From contig JAUIRK010000057.1 in assembly GCA_030549495.1 (NCBI GenBank), positions 62,001-126,000 on the forward strand: 64,000 bases of DNA, written 5' to 3'. The notes beneath the pieces were generated by a model that did no database searches, was not told where the DNA came from, and was given only the letters and a program-made list of their open reading frames with translations. Below, one piece after another: positions 56,828-64,000 of the stretch. Position 1 is the first letter of the stretch, and each line of letters starts with the position of its first letter. Position numbers and translations under genes: made by a program. The DNA is from Nectonema munidae (taxonomy: Eukaryota; Nematomorpha; Nectonematoida; Nectonematidae).

Positions 56828-58633
56828 CCGTATTTTTCGGACTATAAGGCGCACTGGATTATAAGGCGCAAACTCAAAAAAATACAAAAAGGTTTACTTG
56901 CTTCATATATAAGGCGCACCGGATTATTAGGCGCATTAAAAATCTTATCTTAAAACCAATATACTAGGTAATTAGGCTAATAGTTTATTGAAATAACTCT
57001 TTAATCAAAATAAGAAAAAATTAAATTGCTTTTATTATTCGCTTTGAAATCCTTCAAACCCTTCATTTTCTGTGTCGGAATTTAAAAGTTGAGCAATCTC
57101 TTCGCTCACTGAATAATCAAGTGATTCATCATCAGTAGAGTCAGAATCCTCTCTAGTTATTTCCAAATCATCAATAATTTCAGCTTTATTAAAACCGCGA
57201 ATTATGCATGAAGGAGAGACTTTAGACCAAGCTTCTAGAATCCACTTACTAATGGTGGAGTAATCAACACGTCGTTGCCTTCCAGTTTTCGTGAAAGTGT
57301 GTTCGCCATCTGTCATCCAGCGCTCCCATAGAGCTCTTAATTTAACTTTAAAGGATCTATTCGCAGTAATATCTAAAGGTTGTAACTCCTTCGTCAAACC
57401 ACCAGGAATTATTGCTAATTGCGTGTTAATTTTTTTAACGTGAGCCTTTATCTTATCGGTGATGTGAGCACGCATAGAGTCGCAAATCAACAATGACGGC
57501 GATGAATGGAAAAAACCATCAGATCTTTTAACAAATACTTCATTAAGCCACTCGCTCATCTTTTGCTCGTCCATCAACCCCTTTGAATTAGCTTTAATAA
57601 TAATTCCAGATGGAAACTTATCTTTTGGTAAAGTCTTTCGTTTGAAAATTATCATGGGTGGGAGTTTAGAGCCATTGGCTTGACATGCAAGAACTACAGT
57701 GAAGCACGATTTTTCATTTCCTGTAGTAGAAATTGATACCGAACTTGTTCCTTTTTTATCTACTGTACGGTTCATAGGAATATCGAAAGTGAGTGGAATT
57801 TCATCCATATTAGTAATGTGTGTCAGTTTAATATTTCTTTGAGAGACAATTTCTTTGAGGTAACTTTTGAAAACACAAACTTTTTCTTTGTAGTCTTTTG
57901 GTAGTTGTTGCGAAACAGTAGTTTTTGTGCGTATTGAAAGATTTTTCCTCTTCATAAAGCGAAAACACCATGATGAACCTCCTTGGAACTCTTTAATTTT
58001 CATTTCATGTGCTAAGATTGGCTTTTGCTTTCAATCTGATCGAAATCGTTGATATACCTCTACCCATTGTTCTTTGTTCTATTACCCACTGTTCGAGATC
58101 ATTTTCCAACTGAGGCCATCTAGCTTTGTTACCTCTAAAACTTCGTTTTGTTTTCTTCACTTGTTTTAAGTCGTCTTCTTGTATCCTCCATTTTCTAACC
58201 ATGGACTCATTTATGTTGAATTCTCTTGCAGTTGCCCTATTCCCATGCTCTTTCGAATAGTCAATAATTCTTAGTTTAAAACCAGCATCATATGCATGTC
58301 GTTTTGCAGGCATAATTCAAAATTTATAATGAAAAGTTCAAAAACAAATTCAAACTTGAATAATCTCAAATAAAAAACTAATTTATTAGGGAAAAGCAAT
58401 AGCGTAAATAAATGAACCTAGCTTAATTAAAGTAAGCCATTTCAGTTTTAACAAATAACAAGTAAAAGTGAATTGATTTAAACATAAAATGAAAAAAACT
58501 TAAATTTTGATTGAAAATAATTTTTTTTTATGTAAATTTCAGTATATAAGGCGCACCATATTATAAGGCGCATTGAAATTTTTAGTTAAAAAAAAATCTT
58601 CAGAGTGCGCCTTATAGTCCGAAAAATACGGTA
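56826..58633 (-). mobile_element. pogo-type DNA transposon, POGK-like, near-complete
   Basis: The element spans 56828-58631 between TA dinucleotides. Its first 28 bases, starting CCGTATTTTTCGGACTATAA, are exactly repeated inverted at the other end. Inside each end are further copies of TATAAGGCGCA: four in a row at the left and three at the right counting the terminal one. These are good candidates for transposase-binding sites. On the minus strand it carries a transposase split into two frames, 58313-58005 and 58003-57035. Perfect ends and a single frameshift suggest a young copy that could be mobilised in trans. Confidence 0.92.
57035..58313 (-). pseudogene. pogo transposase with one frameshift
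   Basis: The 102-codon first frame (58313-58005) begins MPAKRHAYDAGFKLRIIDYS and has a Brinker/CENP-B-like helix-turn-helix (ATAREFNINESMVRKWR), as in POGK-type proteins. The second frame (58003-57035, 322 codons) continues with the rest of the DNA-binding region (GGSSWCFRFMKRKNLSIR). The DDE domain follows: TNMDEIPLTF (first Asp), PSLLICDSMRAHITDKIK (second Asp) and KELQPLDITANRSFK (third Asp). It ends in an acidic tail. The two frames meet at about 58020 with a single one-base change of frame, so this copy should not make an intact protein. Otherwise the length (about 425 residues) is normal. Confidence 0.9.
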
Positions 58634-59008
58634 CATAAAATTTAAAGTTTTATAATTCAAATCCTAAAATTAATTTTCATTGACCACCAAACATTTTCGA
58701 CTCGAAAGTCTAACAAACTATTAGGACTGATAAAACGAGAAGGAATACAGGGTAATGAAATGAGTCTTATGGATCTTGAATGAAGTTTAAAGTTCCTGGT
58801 TGCAAACTTGTGCTAGGTAGAAGAAATAGAGGGTACACTTGCAAATAGCTGATAATAAACTAATTAATAAATAATGAATGGGGGATAGCTTTTTTATGCT
58901 CTGGTGAAAAAGTATAAAATAAGAGCTTTGAGATTTATATGGTCCGTAGAGTTAAAGAGTATTCATTCGCCACTGGCATATCATGCATTAAAAATAAAAG
59001 ATGGCGAC
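58634..59008. other. spacer without recognised content
   Basis: AT-rich, between the pogo element and the hAT-type miniature. No gene or repeat end was seen. Confidence 0.45.
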
Positions 59009-59359
59009 GTGAATTTTAGTGATGGCAATCGGTGAAATTTAACAGATATTAACCAATGAATACGGCTAACTAATTCACCGGTTAATTCAACTCCTAAAGG
59101 CTTAAAGCAAATCATAATAAAATTACATATATAGATACTTTTAAACTACTGTAATGCAATGTCTTGTGTAATTATATCATGTCTTTAAAACGGCCTTGTC
59201 CAACCTTATTTTGACTTATTTTCTACCTTCAACCTTCTTATGTATCTATGAAATCAAAATTTCCCCAAAATTACCCGGTTAATCAATCGGTTAAAAGATA
59301 TTATGCAATGAATTAACTCGTTAACAAAAACGCGGTTAATTACCATCACTAGTGAATTT
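59009..59359. mobile_element. hAT-type miniature (TAGTGATGG family) with perfect target duplication
   Basis: The element spans 59017-59351. It begins TAGTGATGGCAATCGG, ends with the complement of TAGTGATGGTAATTAA, and is flanked by GTGAATTT on both sides (59009-59016 and 59352-59359). The 335-bp interior has several CGGTTAA motifs in both orientations and no coding capacity. It lies 3' of the CHERP-like gene. Confidence 0.85.
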
Positions 59360-59511
59360 ATTACAAACGTTGTTTACATATATGCAAATATTTTCCCGAT
59401 TTTTAGCTTTAATGATTTTCACATTTTAACAAATCAGCTTTAGCAATCAATTTATGGAAAAAGATCTTAAAAACAAGGTAACTTTTGAAATAAAACAAGA
59501 AATTTTGGATT

Positions 59512-59517
59512 TTTATT
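59512..59517 (-). terminator. poly(A) signal of the CHERP-like gene
   Basis: AATAAA on the minus strand, about 107 bases after the stop codon at 59624-59626. Confidence 0.6.
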
Positions 59518-59623
59518 GGTTTTACACAAAAAATGGATCAAAGTAAATGATTAAAAGCAACAAGAGCAGATGCGCTTTCATTACAAATTCAATTTCACGC
59601 TCTAAAGCACCCAAAATCTTCTT

Positions 59624-62600
59624 CTAGCCTTTCCTCTTGTACGCGATTCTGCCTTTGTTTTTGCGATACTGCTCGTAGGGGTCTTGCAGGTCAACGCCCA
59701 CACCCTTGTACATGTCTGATCTGTCGCGCACGTCCCCCGCAGAAATAGGAACTTCAATGCCTTGTTCTTGAACTCCCAGTCCACTACCCTTCCAGCCTTT
59801 CATGATGAAGAAAAAAGGAATTAAAACATCTCAATAGAATAAAGAAAACACAAATATACTTCAGGCTACCTTTATCCCATTTCAAAACGTTGCTCATATA
59901 AACGCTTTATGGCTCGCAAAAGCAACGCCACGTATTTGCATAGACATTACACACACATCTCCCTAACCGAAACCTGATCAGAATAGGAAACAACCCACTC
60001 TTATTGCACAGCTAAGTCACTCACTAACAAGCCAATCAAATGAATAATAAACACGCGACTATTTACGAAGGTTCAATTGCGATACTTATGAAATAACAGA
60101 TATGATATTTTGGAGAGCGCGAGAAAGCTTCTTCACATGTTCGAAGCGAAGACACTGTTCTATTTTTAAACAAACATGCTTGTCAAATAAAGGATTTTTA
60201 TTTCTTTTTAAAATTTCAAAATAGTTTGTCAATATTTATATCCATTTGATTTTTAAAATATTTTAGATTTTAACCTTATAAAAAGTTGATCGCTCTCAGT
60301 AAATTTTCCCACATAATCTAACTTATGAATTTGGTTTGCCTTATCTATTTTTGTAAAAATGTAATAAGGGAAGCCTGCGTATTGGTAAATGAACGACGAG
60401 TGGACCAGATGTTATGACTCCGGTTTAAATTAAATTAGAATTGTCAAAAGATAAAGGTTCAACATTAATGCTTGCAAATTTTTTCATTCTAAGTTCATAT
60501 ATGTTTTGATCTTTTTGTTCCTTTAGCTTGACCTGTTTTATTTGAGTGTATTTGTGGGATGTGTGTGAGTGTGTTTGTATGTGTGTATTGTATTTGTGCC
60601 GTACATTTTTGTATGTGTTTAATGTATTTGTGTTTGTATATGAAAATATTAAATTTTGTTCCGGGGGGGGGGGGATTCTGTCTTAGTAGCATTCACAAAT
60701 ATTATTATAATCAATTACACAAAATACATATATAATATATGATGAATTATTCAAAATTGCTAAAAATGAAAGGTATATGCAGAATTTTACTATTTTTAAA
60801 AAATTGCCGGCTTAAATCCACACCTAGGTTTTTAGGGTTTTCCAGGTAGCGTTCGAACCAGGTAGCTTTTATCTACTTTCAGAAACTTTTTTAGGAGCTC
60901 TATATTTCATTTCTATCAATTCCACTTCTGAAGCTCCTCAAGAATATTATCAAGATTGGCATAATTGAGATCAAGAAATAGGATGAAATGTAACTCAAAT
61001 TTGTGAATATGTTTTGTTATAACTGAAAACCACAATATACATAGAAAAAGAACATCTATATTCTAAACGACTTAAAATCTCATTATGCAATTTGATCGGC
61101 AAGAAATTATATTAACCATGTTCTATTTCAATGCCTCACTCATCTAGGATCCATATTCACCAAATTAGCATCATATTAATATACTGAATCCTGAATAACG
61201 ATATGTTTTTGTCTTGAAAATAGGGAAGCGCAAATGCATATGTAACAACAAGCAAAAAGCTTACCCATTTTGGTGAGAAGCTGGTGGCCTTTATTGCTAG
61301 ACTCAATCTTCTTGTTTGGATCAGTCTGGCCCAAGAATGGTGGAAACCTAAAAGAAACAAAAACTTATATTCAAGCTACCATAATAATAATGATGGAGAA
61401 TTTTGTTCTCTTATATTTTTTGAAGATCCATGCCTAAAAAATGGTGTCAGCGATACTAAATTTATTTATACATTGCTAATACAATTAGAAAGTTTGTTAG
61501 ATTATGCTTACGGATTGGCTGAGTCTTCGGAATCCTGGAATGAGGCCCTTTCACTGGGAGAAGGCGATCTCTTGACAGAAGACTTTTTGAAGGCAAGGCG
61601 AGGGGGAGAAATGGAGCGAGATTTGTTCCTGGAAGAATAGGGAGACGCACTTCTCGATTTTGACCTCCTTCTATGGTGATTTCTTCTTGGAGGTGTAATG
61701 CTTTCAAGTGAAAAATAATTTCTTAAAATTTTACAACTGCTACTTGTAAAACAAAATAAAGCAAACTTTTTGATGTCTTCCCTATGGATGTGCCAAAGTT
61801 GATGCACTGAGGATACATAAAAACACAAGATATTTCAAAAATACTTATTTTTTTAACACCTATCAATATCAAAACTCAGCTTGCGGGTCGGATAAATTTA
61901 TTTCGCGAGAAGGATCTGGCTCACGGCCAGTAATTTGGTGACCCCTGCTCTAGATAATCTACTGCAGAGAACTCTGTAAAACTGATGAACCAATCAAACT
62001 GCGGCTCGTAGATGATTCCTATTTGAAAAATTGTATTTCACAAGTATTTTTAGAAACTTTTCAAAATCAAAACATGAACGCGGCGCTGTCAAACTACAAA
62101 ACAACTTGATTCCTCTTTTCCAAATTGATGAAAAGGATTATTAAAAAGATGGAAAATAAGGCTGGATAATTGAAGAAATATATCTTTGCTAGTTTGCTTT
62201 TTAAATATTTGAGTTATTAACTCCGTAAAATTTGGCATCAGAATGTTTTTTTACAATCCCGACAATTTCATTATCCAAATACTTTTTAAATGTTCGGTTA
62301 GGATTAACAATGTGAAAAAATAACAATTTTGCTGTCCCACTTTTTCGGAGGTATATAATGTCACACACACATTACTGAAATATAACTAATATACCTCAAT
62401 CCATAAAAAGTTTAATCCTTTTAAATTTCCTGCATTCAAAGGTGAAAAGAGAAGGAAAAACAATGAAAAAAAATTATTTGTACGAATACATAATGAACGA
62501 CTCGGATTAATGAAGTCAAATTTAACGAAGATGGACTTTTATCATATTTTTGACTACCAGATTTTTTGCAATTCGTGGGAAGACAGAAAAGGAATGGCCA

Positions 62601-63078
62601 ATAATGAATAAATACTTCAGAGACGAATTAGATATACCAATCAGATAGTAGTTTAATTATGAGTAAGAAATCATTTGCATACTCAAGAAGCGGAGGAGTT
62701 TCTCGGAAAAGACGCTTACGCTTGCCCACAAGGCAAGGAGGAGATATGGAATCTCGGAAATGGCCTTCTTCATCACTACACCCATAGCCGTCATCACTCT
62801 CATCATCACTGGATACAGCAGATTCAGCGCTACCACTATAATCCTCATTAACATCGTCCCCAGTTGCCAAAATCTGGTTCTCTTCCTCGCGTTCATCAAC
62901 ACCATTAGCAGCATCATCGTTAGTGTGGATATTTTCAGCAGTGGAAGATATAGGGAGCGAGACATCTTTGTTTGTTGTGATCGCTTGAGAAACGCGCTTT
63001 TTCTTGCTCTTCTTTTTATTGAGGTATTCAGATTTGGCTTTGTACAGATCATAAAGACCCGAATATTCCCAGCCTTCA
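59624..63078 (-). CDS. CHERP: CHERP-like splicing factor, 3' part (four exons)
   Basis: The minus-strand exons are 63078-62683, 61700-61512, 61347-61265 and 59796-59624, with GT/AG borders and matching phases; together they encode the last 278 or so residues. The first reads EGWEYSGLYDLYKAKSEYLN followed by a lysine patch and an acidic serine-rich stretch. The second is an arginine/serine-rich segment (RRNHHRRRSKSRSASPYSS). The last two form a G-patch, GHQLLTKMGWKGSGLGVQEQ, then GDVRDRSDMYKGVGVDLQDP and YEQYRKNKGRIAYKRKG. This is the C-terminus of CHERP (SCAF6), a nuclear U2 snRNP-associated protein. The arginine/serine part is much shorter than in vertebrates. The N-terminal SURP and CID domains must be encoded beyond 63.1 kb and were not found in the window. 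Confidence 0.85.
60531..60680. repeat. TG-rich microsatellite and G run in the last CHERP intron
   Basis: An irregular run of TGTGTG and TTTGTG units (about 60540-60645) is followed by a run of 12 G at about 60663-60674. Its mirror gives the apparent frame at 60495-60692, which is not a gene. Confidence 0.8.
61870..61947. repeat. right-end fragment of a hAT-type element in a CHERP intron
   Basis: The stretch with CTTGCGGGTCGG ends in TAATTTGGTGACCCCTG, the complement of a common hAT terminus. No left end or target duplication was found, so it is a fragment. Confidence 0.4.
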
Positions 63079-63608
63079 CTAAAAGAAAGAAATATAAATT
63101 AAGGGGTATTAACACCATAGCGTTGGACGCGACATCTAGACATTCGAGACGTGGGTCTTCAAAATAAGGACGCATCAACTACGCTTTCCATATTGAGGTA
63201 TGAAAGCCCAAGCTGTCTGTTTTATCTTTAAAGTAATAATTCAAAGAATAAGTCTATTTTAAGGTTAGTTCAAACAAATCTGGGAGCACAAGAGAAAACT
63301 CTTGATAAGTAGCAAGGAGTCAGATTGACAGAAAAAAACTTCGCAATACGCACATATGGTAAATTTCAAACATTCTTCCATCATCACATTTTTATCATAG
63401 AGCATGAATGTAAAGTATTTTATGGACATAATAAAATCATGAATACAGCCTCTTTTTATAGTTTCATATAGCTCTTTTTGAAAAAAAAATTTCAAATTTT
63501 AACTGTTTGAAATTTTAACGATTTCAATAATTCATCGAATTATGGAAACGATCCAAGCCTATTGTAAATAGTCATGAGCATTTTTAAAAAGATTGTTCCA
63601 ATAAAGAA
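63079..63608. other. CHERP intron or unresolved upstream exon region
   Basis: A polypyrimidine-AG acceptor precedes the exon at 63078. Upstream on the minus strand, 63175-63103 reads MRPYFEDPRLECLDVASNAM, which might be part of an earlier exon, but I could not pair splice sites for it. Confidence 0.3.
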
Positions 63609-64000
63609 AACATTTCTTGTTTTAGTTGTGCAAAGAAAAAATATGTTTCAAACCACATTTGTAACTCTGGCAGCAGTTGCACTTCTTTTTTGAACTATAA
63701 ACAACAATCAGATAATCTTAACACTAACAGTTTGGACATTCTTTTATCTAATCATTGATGAATTTAAGATAAAAAAAGTATTTTAGGTAGTTTATGCTAT
63801 GAGTATCATAGTTCATTAGATAAAGTATCACCTGAGTATTTAGATTATGATAATTTATCAGTTCATAAATTTTACAATTATAATATAGTTAGTATGAATG
63901 TTCAATCAATACGTAACAAATACCAAGAACTAGAATTTTTTATAGAGCATATTAATTCAAAAATTGGTAATCCATTAAAAGTGATTGCTCTTCAAGAGAC
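63609..64000 (+). pseudogene. 5' part of a CR1-like LINE ORF2, cut by the window edge
   Basis: A plus-strand stretch at 63609 encodes SCFSCAKKKYVSNHICNSGS and then SCTSFLN, a cysteine/histidine pattern like the PHD-type finger found before the endonuclease in some CR1-type LINEs. After two stop codons and a frame change, the frame from 63783 is open to the edge. It ends NIVSMNVQSIRNKYQELEFF...VIALQET, the opening of an AP-type endonuclease. The stops mean this copy is broken. Confidence 0.6.

Noticed and set aside
62760-63167. 135-codon plus-strand frame
   Set aside because: It is antisense to the spliced CHERP-like exon, whose domain content and splice sites are convincing.
63103-63178. Additional CHERP exon encoding RPYFEDPRLECLDVASNAM
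   Set aside because: The similarity to the family is weak and no convincing donor site joins it to the exon at 63078.

Overview
The window is AT-rich animal nuclear DNA. It carries spliced genes with GT/AG introns and AATAAA poly(A) signals, metazoan gene families (nicastrin, IMPACT, SPATA20, CHERP, SF3B5, Cu/Zn superoxide dismutase), and hAT, pogo, piggyBac and LINE elements of kinds common in invertebrates. I cannot name the species from sequence alone; an arthropod or other invertebrate is the most likely source.

Host genes: an apparently intronless nicastrin gene on + (12674-14827); a complete five-exon Cu/Zn superoxide dismutase gene on - (22591-31040) with two introns of roughly 3 and 5 kb; apparently intronless IMPACT-type (44951-45853) and SPATA20-type (49318-51486) genes on +; SF3B5 on + (55564-55830); and the 3' half of a CHERP-like splicing-factor gene on - (59624-63078), whose 5' part lies further right and was not resolved. 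SF3B5 (U2 snRNP SF3b) and CHERP (U2-associated) are convergent neighbours in the same splicing pathway; the other genes share no evident pathway.

Most of the rest is mobile DNA. From 1.2 to 6.85 kb an old hAT element with a decayed GTF2IRD2-like transposase is interrupted by a younger ZBED5-like hAT with an unbroken 592-codon transposase, matching 16-bp ends and a perfect 8-bp target duplication. At 34.1-39.3 kb lies a full-length RNase H-bearing LINE with a TACC-repeat tail and a 14-bp (at least 11-bp) target duplication; a decayed relative lies just before it, upstream of SOD1. At 56.8-58.6 kb is a pogo-type element with perfect 28-bp ends and one frameshift. Short non-autonomous elements are numerous: five hAT-type copies still have perfect 8-bp target duplications, and there are Tigger-type and piggyBac-type miniatures, tRNA-derived SINEs, foldback elements and an unclassified tandem-repeat-bearing family seen twice.

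I found no single coherent new system. The most unusual structures are a run of four adjacent hairpins at 20614-20740, the foldback at 56133-56436 beside SF3B5, the two-copy family at 16.2 and 29.0 kb, and a near-identical 225-bp segment present in two different introns of SOD1.
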